64,000 bases of DNA from contig NZ_VFES01000024.1 in the NCBI RefSeq assembly GCF_007858185.1, forward strand, positions 1-64,000, written 5' to 3'. The notes below the pieces were generated by a model. That model made no database searches. It was not told the DNA's origin and saw nothing but the letters and a program-made list of their open reading frames with translations. Below, piece by piece: positions 1-8,322 of the stretch. Both the position numbers and the translations under genes were made by a program. The DNA is from Pseudomonas grimontii (GTDB lineage Bacteria > Pseudomonadota > Gammaproteobacteria > Pseudomonadales > Pseudomonadaceae). The stretch's first letter is position 1. The number at the start of each line of letters is the position of its first letter.

Positions 1-467
1 GCATCTTCTTCTACTGCGGCTTCACCCAGATCCTGTCCATGGGCCGCCGCAACAAAATGACCGGCGTGGCCGAGCAGTTCCAGTACATCCTGCGCGATGA
101 ATCGATGCACCTGAACTTCGGTATCGATGTGATCAACCAGATCAAAATCGAAAACCCACATTTGTGGGATGCCGAGATGAAGGAAGAAGCGACCCAGATG
201 ATCCTGCAAGGGACTCAGCTGGAGATTGAATATGCGCGGGATACCATGCCGCGCGGGGTGTTGGGCATGAACGCGGCGATGATGGAGGATTACCTCAAGT
301 TCATCGCTAACCGTCGCCTGTCGCAGATTGGTTTGAAGGAAGAGTATCCGGGGACGACTAACCCGTTCCCTTGGATGAGCGAGATTATGGACTTGAAGAA
401 AGAGAAGAATTTCTTTGAGACCCGTGTAATCGAGTATCAGACGGGTGGGGCGTTGAGCTGGGATTGA
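1..467 (+). CDS. nrdB: Ribonucleotide reductase class Ia beta subunit, C-terminal part (cut by window edge)
   Basis: The small subunit of class I ribonucleotide reductase houses the di-iron centre and tyrosyl radical used by NrdA to make deoxyribonucleotides. The frame is open from base 3; the 5' end lies outside the window. The visible part has the RDESMHLNFG segment, whose Glu and His are iron ligands in this family, and ends ALSWD, like the flexible tail that docks into the alpha subunit. About 155 residues are visible of a protein usually near 400. A REP-type hairpin follows 20 bp after the stop. Identification is confident from the conserved C-terminal half. Confidence 0.93.
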   Translation, partial: IFFYCGFTQILSMGRRNKMTGVAEQFQYILRDESMHLNFGIDVINQIKIENPHLWDAEMKEEATQMILQGTQLEIEYARDTMPRGVLGMNAAMMEDYLKFIANRRLSQIGLKEEYPGTTNPFPWMSEIMDLKKEKNFFETRVIEYQTGGALSWD

Positions 468-486
468 TTAACAGCACAGATCCAAA

Positions 487-578
487 GTGTGGAAGGGGGC
501 TTGCCCCCGATAGCGGTGGTTCAGTTAAAGCATCTGTGACTGATACACCGCTATCGGGGGCAAGCCCCCTCCCACATT
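487..578. repeat. REP-type inverted repeat downstream of nrdB
   Basis: Two long arms are nearly perfect reverse complements (GGGGGCTTGCCCCCGATAGC on the left, its complement ending CCCTCCCACAT on the right) around a short AT-richer loop. Each arm also contains a small internal hairpin (GGGGGCTTGCCCCC). The same arm sequence recurs at 26136, 51928 and 56376, so this is a dispersed REP doublet (REPIN-like). It may help protect the nrdB transcript end. Confidence 0.85.
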
Positions 579-617
579 GGGAACGCCGTGTTCCATAAAC
601 TTTGTAAATTGCCCTTT

Positions 618-1109
618 ATGCCCAATCAAACCATCAAGACGCCCTGCATAGGCCTGTGCTCCACCGTTTACGGGGACCTGGTCTGCCGAGGCTGCAAGCG
701 TTATCACCATGAAGTAATCCAGTGGAATGGCTACAACGCCGAGGAAAAGCAGGCGGTGTGGCTGCGCCTTGAGCAGTTGCTGGTGCAGGTGATGGCCAGC
801 AAGCTGGAAGTGTTCGACCCGCAGCGCCTGCGCCAGCAATTGGAAGACCGCAAGATTCGTTTTATGCCGCACCAGTCGCCGTATTGCTGGGCGTACCAGT
901 TGATTGCCCGGGGCGCACGGGTGATTTCCAGGCTGGATGCGTATGGGTTGACGTTGTTGCCGGAGTTTCGCGAGCGCAGCCTGGCGGATTTGCGCGATGC
1001 GATTGACCGGGAGTTTTTCCTGCTGTCCGAGGCGCATTACGAACGGTATATCGCGCCGGGGTTTATACGCGAAGTGTTCGGCCAGCCCCTCATCGCCAGC
1101 AGTCTGTGA
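618..1109 (+). CDS. DUF1289 family protein
   Basis: A protein of 163 aa of unknown function. The N-terminus has the DUF1289 cysteine signature: PCIGLCSTV at about residues 8-16, then CRGCKR, with HHEVIQWN following. Four closely spaced cysteines suggest metal binding, but no activity is established for the family. The rest (residues 60-163) is charged and has no motif I recognise. An in-frame ATG at 588 would add ten residues; I prefer 618 because homologues begin just before the cysteine motif. It converges on the E1 gene, with a hairpin repeat between the two stops. Confidence 0.75.
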   Translation: MPNQTIKTPCIGLCSTVYGDLVCRGCKRYHHEVIQWNGYNAEEKQAVWLRLEQLLVQVMASKLEVFDPQRLRQQLEDRKIRFMPHQSPYCWAYQLIARGARVISRLDAYGLTLLPEFRERSLADLRDAIDREFFLLSEAHYERYIAPGFIREVFGQPLIASSL

Positions 1110-1114
1110 CCGTC

Positions 1115-1156
1115 GTAGCAACTGCCGAGCCTTGGCGAGGCCCGGCAGCTGCTACG
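1115..1156. repeat. Short hairpin repeat (GTAGCARCTGCCG family)
   Basis: The arms GTAGCAACTGCCGAGCC and its near complement GGCAGCTGCTAC flank a short core. It lies between two convergent stops and probably acts as a two-way transcript end. A longer member of the same family is at 62188-62286. Confidence 0.7.
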
Positions 1157-1162
1157 GAGGGA

Positions 1163-3841
1163 TTAGCAGGCCCAGGAAGCTGCGCGATCCGTCTGCAAGC
1201 CATATCGCTCAATTGCCTGCTGGCATACCTGCCGCTCAAGGCTCCCCTGCTCCACCAACGCGCTAAGCGCCGCCAACACGATGTGATGCCGATCCACCTC
1301 GAAGAAATCGCGCAATGCCGCCCGTGTATCACTGCGACCAAACCCATCGGTGCCGAGCACGGTGTAGCTGGAGTCCAGATAGGACGCGATCATCTGCGGC
1401 ACCGCACGGACGTAATCAGACACGGCAACCACTGGTGCACCTGTCGGCAGGCAGTCATTCAGGTGACTGGCGCGCTTGCCGGCCTGTGGATGCAGGCGGT
1501 TCCAACGCTCCACGTCCCGCGCCTCCCGCGCCAGTTCGCTGAAACTGGTGACGCTGTACACCTCGCTCGCCACGTGCCAATCCTCAGCCAGTAACCGCGC
1601 GGCGGCCTGGGCCTCACGCAGCAACGTCCCCGAACCGAGCAGGCGTACGCTGGCATCGGCGGCGCCTTCCAGGCGATACAGGCCCTTGATAATCGCCGCT
1701 TCCACGCCTTCGGGCAGGCTCGGCTGCGGGTAGTTTTCGTTCATCAGGGTCACGTAGTAGAACTCGTCCACATCCTGTTCCAGCATCTGGCGCATGCCGT
1801 GGTCGAGGATCACCGCAAACTCCCCGGCAAACGCCGGATCGTAGGCGCGGCAGTTGGGCACGGTGGCGGCGGTAAGATGGCTGCTGCCGTCTTGATGCTG
1901 CAAGCCCTCGCCGCCGAGGGTGGTACGCCCGGCCGTGGCGCCGAGCAGGAAACCACGGGCGCGCTGGTCGGCGGCGGCCCAGATCAGGTCACCGACGCGC
2001 TGGAAGCCGAACATCGAGTAATAGATGTAGAACGGCAACATGCGCAGGCCATGCACCGAGTAGCTGGTGGCCGCTGCCACCCAGGAACTGATGGCACTGG
2101 CTTCGCTGATGCCCTCTTCAAGAATCTGCCCGTCAGTGGCCTCGCGGTAGCTGAGGATCGAGCCGATGTCTTCCGGCTCATAGCGCTGGCCGACGCTGGA
2201 ATAGATACCAATCTGCTTGAACAGGTTGGCCATGCCAAAGGTACGCGCCTCGTCCGCCACGATGGGCACGATGCGCGGGCCGAGCGCCTTGTCCTTGAGC
2301 AGGTTGGTCAGCATGCGCACGAAGGCCATGGTGGTGGACATTTCCTTGCCATCGGCCGCCGTGGCGAAACCGGCGTAACCGCTCACGGTCGGTACGTTCA
2401 CCGGTGCTGCGGCCTGGCTACGGCTGGGCACATAACCGCCCAAGGCCGTGCGCCGCTGATGCAGGTAGCGCAACTCAAGGCTGTCATCCGTGGGTTTGAA
2501 GAAGCTCAGCGATTCGGCCTGCTCATCGCTCAGCGGCAACTGGAAGCGGTTGCGGAACGCGAGCAGCGCCTCGCGATCAAGCTTCTTCTGCTGGTGAGTG
2601 GTCATCCTGCCCTGCCCCGCCTCGCCCATGCCGAAGCCTTTTTTGGTCTGGGCCAGGATCACCGTAGGCTTGCCCTTGACCCGGCGCGCCGCGTGATAGG
2701 CGGCGTGGATCTTGACCATGTCATGGCCGCCACGCTTGAGGCGGTCGATCTGCTCATCGCTCAGGCCCTCGACCAGCTTGGCCAGCGCCTCGCTCTGGCC
2801 GAAGAAGTGCTCGCGGTTGTAGGCGCCATCCTTGGCGGCGAAGGTCTGGAACTGGCCGTCCACGGTGTTTGACAACGTGTTGACCAGTGAACCGTCGGCA
2901 TCCTTGGCGAGCAAGGCGTCCCAGTCCGAACCCCAGACCAACTTGATCACGTTCCAGCCTGCACCCGCGAACAACGCTTCCAGTTCGTCGATGATCCGCC
3001 CGTTGCCACGTACCGGGCCGTCGAGGCGTTGCAGGTTGCAGTTGACCACCCAGGTCAGGTTGTCGAGGCCTTCGCGCGCGGCCAGGGTCAGGGCCGACAT
3101 GCTTTCCGGCTCGTCCATCTCGCCGTCGCCGAATACCCCCCACACGTGGCGCTCGGCGGTGTCCTGCAGGCCGCGATGCTGCAGATAGCGCATGAAACGT
3201 GCCTGGAAAATCGAACTGATGGGGCCAATGCCCATGGAACCGGTGGGGAACTGCCAGAAGTCCGGCATCAACCACGGGTGCGGGTAGCTGGACAGCCCGC
3301 GCACGCCGGCCTTGGCGCCGCCGAGTTCCTGGCGATAGTGAGCCAGGTCGTCCTCGCTCAAGCGCCCTTCAAGGAAGGCGCGCGCATAAATGCCGGGGGC
3401 CGAATGCGGCTGGTAGAACACCAGGTCGCCGCCAAAGTCGTGATTGCGGGCGCGGAAAAAGTGGTTGAAGCCCACCTCGAACAAATCCGCCGCACTGGCG
3501 TAACTGGCAATGTGGCCACCGAGCTCGCCATACGCCTGGTTGGCCCGCACCACCATGGCCAGGGCGTTCCAGCGCACCAGCGAGGCCAGGCGCTCTTCGG
3601 TGGCCAGGTCGCCGGGAAACGCCGGTTGCTGCTCGACGCTGATGCTGTTGATGTAGGGCGTGCCGTGGCGGGGTTTCCAGTCGATAGGCGGGGCGCTGCC
3701 GTCGCGGGCCAGCAGGTCGAGGATCTGGCGTGCGCGCTCAGGGCCGGCATTGGCTACCAACGAAGCCAGGGCGTCGCGCCATTCGTCCAGCTCTTGTTGA
3801 TCCTGGACTGTGTGATTCACTGCACTCGCGAAACCGTTCAT
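1163..3841 (-). CDS. Pyruvate dehydrogenase E1-like protein, homodimeric type, without adjacent E2/E3
   Basis: A thiamine-diphosphate 2-oxoacid dehydrogenase E1 of 892 aa, close to the ~885 aa of AceE. The TPP-binding motif begins GDGEMDEPES at about residue 225 and ends in the NCN segment followed by LQRLDGPVRGNG; the transketolase-like and C-terminal domains follow. AceE decarboxylates pyruvate and acetylates the lipoyl domain of E2. No E2 or E3 gene is next to it, so this is probably a second E1 that borrows an E2 or serves another 2-oxoacid such as 2-oxobutyrate (MdeB-type). The start at 3841 has a good GGAGGTG ribosome site; an open frame to 3949 exists but lacks one. It is divergent from the methyltransferase gene. 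Confidence 0.85.
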   Translation of the reverse strand: MNGFASAVNHTVQDQQELDEWRDALASLVANAGPERARQILDLLARDGSAPPIDWKPRHGTPYINSISVEQQPAFPGDLATEERLASLVRWNALAMVVRANQAYGELGGHIASYASAADLFEVGFNHFFRARNHDFGGDLVFYQPHSAPGIYARAFLEGRLSEDDLAHYRQELGGAKAGVRGLSSYPHPWLMPDFWQFPTGSMGIGPISSIFQARFMRYLQHRGLQDTAERHVWGVFGDGEMDEPESMSALTLAAREGLDNLTWVVNCNLQRLDGPVRGNGRIIDELEALFAGAGWNVIKLVWGSDWDALLAKDADGSLVNTLSNTVDGQFQTFAAKDGAYNREHFFGQSEALAKLVEGLSDEQIDRLKRGGHDMVKIHAAYHAARRVKGKPTVILAQTKKGFGMGEAGQGRMTTHQQKKLDREALLAFRNRFQLPLSDEQAESLSFFKPTDDSLELRYLHQRRTALGGYVPSRSQAAAPVNVPTVSGYAGFATAADGKEMSTTMAFVRMLTNLLKDKALGPRIVPIVADEARTFGMANLFKQIGIYSSVGQRYEPEDIGSILSYREATDGQILEEGISEASAISSWVAAATSYSVHGLRMLPFYIYYSMFGFQRVGDLIWAAADQRARGFLLGATAGRTTLGGEGLQHQDGSSHLTAATVPNCRAYDPAFAGEFAVILDHGMRQMLEQDVDEFYYVTLMNENYPQPSLPEGVEAAIIKGLYRLEGAADASVRLLGSGTLLREAQAAARLLAEDWHVASEVYSVTSFSELAREARDVERWNRLHPQAGKRASHLNDCLPTGAPVVAVSDYVRAVPQMIASYLDSSYTVLGTDGFGRSDTRAALRDFFEVDRHHIVLAALSALVEQGSLERQVCQQAIERYGLQTDRAASWAC

Positions 3842-4029
3842 GGGCACCTCCGGGCTTTTTTTCCAGTTTATGTCGGTACCGGAGGATTTTTTGCCTGTTA
3901 TCAGGCGCAGTTCGCTGCATTTTGAGCATGAATCACTGCCCATCGGCATTTTCCCAGCACGTTGTGCTCAAACACCCCGAAACCCCACCATTGTGTTTAA
4001 AATGCCGCCCGCTCAATGACCGACGCTTA

Positions 4030-4959
4030 ATGATGAACCCAGACGCACTCGCTACCCTGCATGCCCACCTGCTCACCGCCCTGGCCAGCGCCCCTGCCGA
4101 AACCCGGCGCCTGTTCCACGGCCGTGGCCGTTGCTGGCCGGGCCTGGAGCAATTGACCGTGGACTGGCTGCAAGGCGTGGTCCTGGTCGCGCTGTTCAAG
4201 GAGCCCGAAGCGACCCACCTGGATGCGTTGAAACAGCTGTTGATCGACTTCGACTGGGCCCAATTCGGCGCGCACACCGTGGCACTGCAACACCGCTACC
4301 TGCCGCAAAGCACCACCGAATGGCTGGTGGGCGCAGCCATCGACGAGTTGACCATCACCGAAGGCGGCCTGCGCTACCTGATCGACCTGGGCAAAAAGCA
4401 GAACAGCGGGTTGTTTCTCGATATGCGTTACGGCCGCAACTGGGTGCGCGAGCAGGCCAAGGGCCAGCGCGTGCTCAACCTGTTTGCCTACACCTGCGGG
4501 TTCTCGGTCGCGGCCATCGAGGGCGGCGCCAGCCACGTGGTAAACCTGGACATGGCCCGTGGCGCCCTGAGCCGGGGCCGCGATAACCACCGCCTGAACG
4601 GTCATGACCTGAGCAAGGTCACCTTCCTCGGCCACGACCTGTTCAAATCCTGGGCCAAGGTCACCCACAGCGGCCCCTACGACCTGGTGATCATCGACCC
4701 GCCGTCCTTCCAGAAAGGCAGTTTCCTGCTGACCAAGGACTACCAGCGCGTGTTGCGTCGCCTGCCGGATTTGCTCACGGCCCAGGGCACTGTCCTGGCG
4801 TGCATGAACGATCCGGCCTTTGGCGAAGACTTCCTGATCGACGGCGTCACCCGCGAAGCACCGGGCCTGCGCTTTATCGAACGGCTGCAAAACCCGCCGG
4901 AATTTCCGGATATCGACGCGCAAAGTGGCTTGAAGGCGCTGGTGTTCCGCCAAGGCTGA
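4030..4959 (+). CDS. Class I SAM-dependent methyltransferase (RlmK/RlmI-like)
   Basis: A protein of 309 aa resembling the catalytic domain of 23S rRNA cytosine/guanine methyltransferases. The SAM-binding motif I region is RVLNLFAYTCGFSVAA (about residues 147-162), followed by an acidic ribose-binding segment (NLDMARG). The catalytic loop is IIDPPSFQKGSF near residue 225, a DPPS variant of the NPPY motif. It lacks the N-terminal PUA or THUMP domains of RlmI and RlmKL, so the substrate is uncertain. Two adjacent ATGs (4030 and 4033) could start it; neither has a strong ribosome site. The frame remains open to 3730, but that part overlaps the E1 gene and its promoter. Confidence 0.75.
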   Translation: MMNPDALATLHAHLLTALASAPAETRRLFHGRGRCWPGLEQLTVDWLQGVVLVALFKEPEATHLDALKQLLIDFDWAQFGAHTVALQHRYLPQSTTEWLVGAAIDELTITEGGLRYLIDLGKKQNSGLFLDMRYGRNWVREQAKGQRVLNLFAYTCGFSVAAIEGGASHVVNLDMARGALSRGRDNHRLNGHDLSKVTFLGHDLFKSWAKVTHSGPYDLVIIDPPSFQKGSFLLTKDYQRVLRRLPDLLTAQGTVLACMNDPAFGEDFLIDGVTREAPGLRFIERLQNPPEFPDIDAQSGLKALVFRQG

Positions 4960-5107
4960 TGCCGAAACGTCCTACGCTTGCTACGCTAAGAGATACACCG
5001 GGTGGTGAACCTTATCCCCCCCTTCCCGGTCGATACCTGCATCCCCCGGCCAGACTCGACGGCGTTACGTCGTCGGCTGCCCCGTTTCACCTTTTGGAGA
5101 ACCGCCC

Positions 5108-5824
5108 GTGATATCGACCCTGCATGTAGCCAGAATCAAAGCCTGGGGCGCCCACGGCTTTACCGCCACCGGTGTGGTATTGGCCTTCCTGGCCACCCTG
5201 GCGTTGCTGGAAAACTCACCCAAGGCCTGCCTGCTCTGGCTGGGCCTGGCACTGGTGGTAGACGGCGTCGATGGCTCCCTGGCACGACGGGTGAATGTCA
5301 GCACCGTACTGCCCAGCTTTGACGGCTCGGTATTGGACCTGGTGATCGACTACCTCACCTATGTGTTTATCCCGGCACTGTTTATCTATCGCTATATCGA
5401 CCTGCCGGACTTTACCCACCTGTTCACGGTGTCGGTGATCCTGGTGTCATCGCTGTTCTGCTTCTGCAACGTGAACATGAAGAGCAAGGACAACTACTTC
5501 GTCGGCTTCCCTGCCGCCTGGAACGTAGTGGCCTTGTGTGTGTACATCATCCAGCCGGCCGCCTGGGTCACCTTGCTGACGGTGATCGGCCTGGCCCTGC
5601 TGACCGTGACGCCGATGAAGTTCCTGCACCCGTTTCGGGTCAAGCGGTTCATGCCGATCAATATCGCAGTGACCACCATCTGGTTGCTGTGCAGCTTTTT
5701 GATGGTGGTGGATTATCCCAACACCAACCCGTGGACGTTTGGGTTGTGGTCGGTGATGTCGGCGTATTTCCTCGGGATTTGCGTATGGCGCACGGCGCTG
5801 GAGTGGATGGGGACTCACAAATAG
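5108..5824 (+). CDS. pcs: Phosphatidylcholine synthase
   Basis: An inner-membrane enzyme of 238 aa that joins choline directly to CDP-diacylglycerol, giving phosphatidylcholine and CMP. It carries the CDP-alcohol phosphotransferase signature DG-x2-AR with the downstream G-x3-D-x3-D (DGVDGSLARR, then FDGSVLDLVID, about residues 53-82). About seven hydrophobic segments are visible and the length is typical of Pcs. The start is GTG with GGAGA seven bases upstream. The pathway depends on choline from outside, as in host-associated bacteria. The gene stands alone, and a large repeat island follows directly. Confidence 0.88.
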   Translation: MISTLHVARIKAWGAHGFTATGVVLAFLATLALLENSPKACLLWLGLALVVDGVDGSLARRVNVSTVLPSFDGSVLDLVIDYLTYVFIPALFIYRYIDLPDFTHLFTVSVILVSSLFCFCNVNMKSKDNYFVGFPAAWNVVALCVYIIQPAAWVTLLTVIGLALLTVTPMKFLHPFRVKRFMPINIAVTTIWLLCSFLMVVDYPNTNPWTFGLWSVMSAYFLGICVWRTALEWMGTHK

Positions 5825-5847
5825 CCAACTGACACACCGTGGGCAAA

Positions 5848-6171
5848 ATGTGGGAGGGGGCTTGCTCCCGATGGCGTACTTTGGGCCGACCATTTTTTTG
5901 GATCAGACAGGGTACATATCCGTTGCTGCGGTAACGGCTGCCTATGGTTCCGCCCTTACGGCGGCTCACTTTTGGAAAGGCCCAAAAGTAAGCAAAAGGC
6001 CTTCGCCCCACCACTCGGCACCTCGCCCAGGCTCGGTGTGCCCGTAATCCGACAGTGATTTGGGGGGCCGCCGCCACGCGCCATCCATGGCGCGGGGCGG
6101 CTAAACCGGCATCCCTGCCGGTTTACCCCCCAAATCACTATCGAATTCCGGCCAGCGTGGTTAACGGGGCG
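5848..6171 (+). repeat. Intergenic repeat, left copy (inverted relative to right copy)
   Basis: It begins with a REP-like head (TGTGGGAGGGGGCTTGCTCC). Then come a GTACATATCCGTTGCTGCGG segment, the hairpin CTTTTGGAAAGGCCCAAAAG, a CTCGGCACCTCGC segment, a long hairpin around GCGCCATCCATGGCGC, and the end GGCCAGCGTGGTTAACGGGG. The same order appears reversed in the right copy. Resemblance to the large intergenic repeat families reported in P. fluorescens genomes is from memory. Confidence 0.8.
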
Positions 6172-6188
6172 CCTGAGATCAAGATCAA

Positions 6189-6218
6189 AAGCCAGAGCCA
6201 GAGCCAGAGCCAGAGCAG
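6189..6218. repeat. Tandem hexamer (AGAGCC)n
   Basis: About four to five tandem copies of AGAGCC lie in the spacer between the inverted repeat copies. They are flanked by GATCAAAAG on the left and by a TTTTTGATC complement near 6318. This could be a slipped-strand variable tract, but it is not in a gene. Confidence 0.7.
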
Positions 6219-6332
6219 ATCAAAAGATTGCTGACTTCGTCAGCGGTTAAGGAAGTAGAAGCCACACCGCCCCGCACGCTTCAATAATCAGGTCGGCTTT
6301 AAGGCCGCCTCGCTTTGTTTTTGATCTGGAAT

Positions 6333-6655
6333 CGCCCCGTCAAACACGCTGGCCGAACGCAGGCTTTGGAGCGTGGGTAACCCGGCAGGACGCCGGGTTA
6401 GCCGCGCTGGGCCATGGATGGCCCATCGCGGCGGCCCACGCTCCAAAGCCGGAGTGAGGGCACACCGAGCCTAAGCGAGGTGCCGAGTGTTGGGGCGAGG
6501 ACCTTTTGCTTACTTTTGGGTCCCTCCAAAAGTGAGCCGCTGTAAGAGCGGAACCATAGGCAGCCGTTACCGCAGCAACGGATATGTACTCACCCAAACC
6601 CCAAAAAACGGTCGGCCCGAAGGCCGCCACGGAAGCAAGCCACCTCCCATATTTG
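6333..6655 (-). repeat. Intergenic repeat, right copy
   Basis: This is the reverse complement of the left copy at about 5848-6171, sharing its segments in the same relative order: the GGCCAGCGTG end, a hairpin around GGGCCATGGATGGCCC, GAGGTGCCGAGTG, ACTTTTGGG, CGCAGCAACGGATATGTAC and the REP-like tail CAAGCCACCTCCCA. The stretch around the long central hairpin has diverged most. Confidence 0.8.
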
Positions 6656-6736
6656 GTTCTGCGTACATCAGGCAGGTAAGATGGCAACCCTTCGCACAGC
6701 GCCTTGCTGCGCACTGCCAAATATAAGCCCTGCCCA

Positions 6737-7516
6737 ATGCCTTTCGAACTCAGCGTAGACCTCACCACCCTCGCCATTCTCGCCGTCGTGGCCTTTATCG
6801 CCGGGTTTATCGATGCCATCGCCGGCGGCGGCGGCCTGCTTACCACCCCGGCGCTGCTCACCGCAGGGATGCCGCCCCACCTGGTACTGGGCACCAACAA
6901 ACTCAGCTCCACCTTCGGCTCGGCCACGGCCAGTTTCACCTTCTATCGTCGCAAGCTGTTCCACCCGCGCCAGTGGGTACATGCGATCGTCGGCACGTTG
7001 ATCGGTGCATTGGCCGGTGCGGTGGTTGCCCATTACCTGCCCGCCGAAACCCTGAACAAAATGCTCCCGGTGATCGTATTCGGTTGCGGCGTGTATTTGC
7101 TGTTCGGTGGCACGCCCAAGGCGCCGCTGGACGCCGACGCGCCGATCAAGAAGAAATGGCAAGGCACCCAGGGTTTTGGCCTGGGCTTCTATGACGGCGT
7201 GGCCGGCCCCGGTACCGGTGCGTTCTGGACCGTGAGCACGATGCTGCTGCACCCCATCGACCTGGTGAAGGCCAGCGGCGTGGCGCGCAGCATGAACTTC
7301 GTCAGCAACGCGGCGGCGCTGTCGGTGTTTATCTTCAACGGCTCGGTGGACTGGATCGTCGGCCTGGCGATGGGCATTTCGGTGATGTGTGGCGCGTTCT
7401 TTGGCGCCCGCAGCGCGATCAGCGGCGGCGCCAAATTCATTCGCCCGGTGTTTATCACCGTGGTCCTCGGCCTGACCGTGCGCCTAGCCTGGCAGCACTG
7501 GTTCAGCGTGGCCTAG
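6737..7516 (+). CDS. TSUP family permease (TauE/SafE, YfcA-like)
   Basis: A membrane protein of 259 aa from the TauE/SafE family, whose members export or import sulfite, sulfoacetate and related anions; the substrate here is unknown. Features are the early AFIAGFIDAIAGGGGLLTTPAL segment (residues ~17-38), the matching second-half repeat with GFYDGVAGPGTGAF, and about eight membrane spans. The ATG at 6737 gives the usual family N-terminus; an upstream in-frame ATG at 6704 lies in the repeat island. Its 3' end overlaps the convergent nudC gene by 33 bp, so the two transcripts interfere. Confidence 0.85.
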   Translation: MPFELSVDLTTLAILAVVAFIAGFIDAIAGGGGLLTTPALLTAGMPPHLVLGTNKLSSTFGSATASFTFYRRKLFHPRQWVHAIVGTLIGALAGAVVAHYLPAETLNKMLPVIVFGCGVYLLFGGTPKAPLDADAPIKKKWQGTQGFGLGFYDGVAGPGTGAFWTVSTMLLHPIDLVKASGVARSMNFVSNAAALSVFIFNGSVDWIVGLAMGISVMCGAFFGARSAISGGAKFIRPVFITVVLGLTVRLAWQHWFSVA

Positions 7517-8317
7517 GCGGCGGGCCAGGTAGAGGTCGATCAGGTAGCGCGCAATCGAGCGTGATGCCGGCAACGGCGGCAGGTCGTGGATGCTGAACCA
7601 TTGCGCGTCTTCGATCTCGTCGGCCTGGGGCACGATGTCGCCACCGGCGTACTCGGCATGGAAGCCCAGCATCATCGAATGGGGGAACGGCCAGCACTGG
7701 CTGCCCATGTACTGGATGTTCCTGACCTCCACCTGCACTTCTTCACGCACCTCGCGGACCAGGCAGTCTTCGGCCGACTCACCCGGCTCGGCAAAGCCCG
7801 CCAAGGTGCTGTAGACCCCGGGGACAAAACGCGGCGAGCGCGCCAGCAGGATCTCGTCGCCACGGGTCACCAGCACGATCATGCTCGGCGAAATCCGTGG
7901 GTAGCTGCGCAGGTCGCAGGCCTGACAATACATCGCCCGCTCCCGTGGCACCTGGACCATGGCCTGGCCGCAACTGCCGCAGAACCGATGCTCGCGCGCC
8001 CAGGTGCCGATCTGCGCGGCGTAGCCCAGCACTTTGTACAGGGTGTGATCACCTTGCAGCATGAAGCCGCGCAGGCCCTGCCAGCTGCAACCTTGCACTT
8101 CGCCCGCCGAATCGAGCTCCAGCAGGTACACCGGCTCACCGTCGAGGTGGCCGATGCCGTGTTCGGCAAACACCGAAAGGTCCTGGCGCTTGAGCCATTC
8201 CCGGGGGAACAGCGGGCCATTGGCGTCATGCAAAAAGCCGTCGCGGCTGCGGGCAACGGCCCAGCCGCCGGGGGCGTCGTTGTCCAGCAGCGTTGTGGTA
8301 ATCCAGCCTGGGGTCAT
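7484..8317 (-). CDS. nudC: NAD(H) pyrophosphatase / deNADding Nudix hydrolase NudC
   Basis: It cleaves NADH to NMNH and AMP, and in E. coli also removes NAD caps from RNA. At 277 aa it is close to family length. A zinc ribbon (CGSCG then CQAC, about residues 109-132) is followed by the Nudix box, starting GFAEPGESAEDCLVREV with REVREEV as the metal-binding helix. The NudC signature reads SQCWPFPHS instead of the usual SQPWPFPxS. The ATG at 8317 is preferred; a TTG at 8326 overlaps the stop of the upstream isomerase gene. The two genes are probably co-transcribed. Confidence 0.9.
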   Translation of the reverse strand: MTPGWITTTLLDNDAPGGWAVARSRDGFLHDANGPLFPREWLKRQDLSVFAEHGIGHLDGEPVYLLELDSAGEVQGCSWQGLRGFMLQGDHTLYKVLGYAAQIGTWAREHRFCGSCGQAMVQVPRERAMYCQACDLRSYPRISPSMIVLVTRGDEILLARSPRFVPGVYSTLAGFAEPGESAEDCLVREVREEVQVEVRNIQYMGSQCWPFPHSMMLGFHAEYAGGDIVPQADEIEDAQWFSIHDLPPLPASRSIARYLIDLYLARRLGHAEPVLPG

Positions 8318-8322
8318 GTCAG

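Larger units (their letters stand above)
5825..6736. other. Gene-free 0.9-kb repeat island
   Basis: No coding region is credible here. The stretch holds two inverted copies of a ~320-bp repeat (listed separately), a central ~160-bp spacer, and a short tail with the TSUP gene start region. Frames open in it are products of the repeat sequence and recur in both copies. Confidence 0.8.

Noticed and set aside
6189..6218. CRISPR-like tandem repeat
   Set aside because: Hexamer units with no spacers and no cas genes; a simple tandem tract.
5658..6939. Hypothetical frames in the 5.8-6.7 kb repeat island
   Set aside because: The same peptide pieces arise from both inverted copies and from hairpin DNA; there is no ribosome site and no codon bias.
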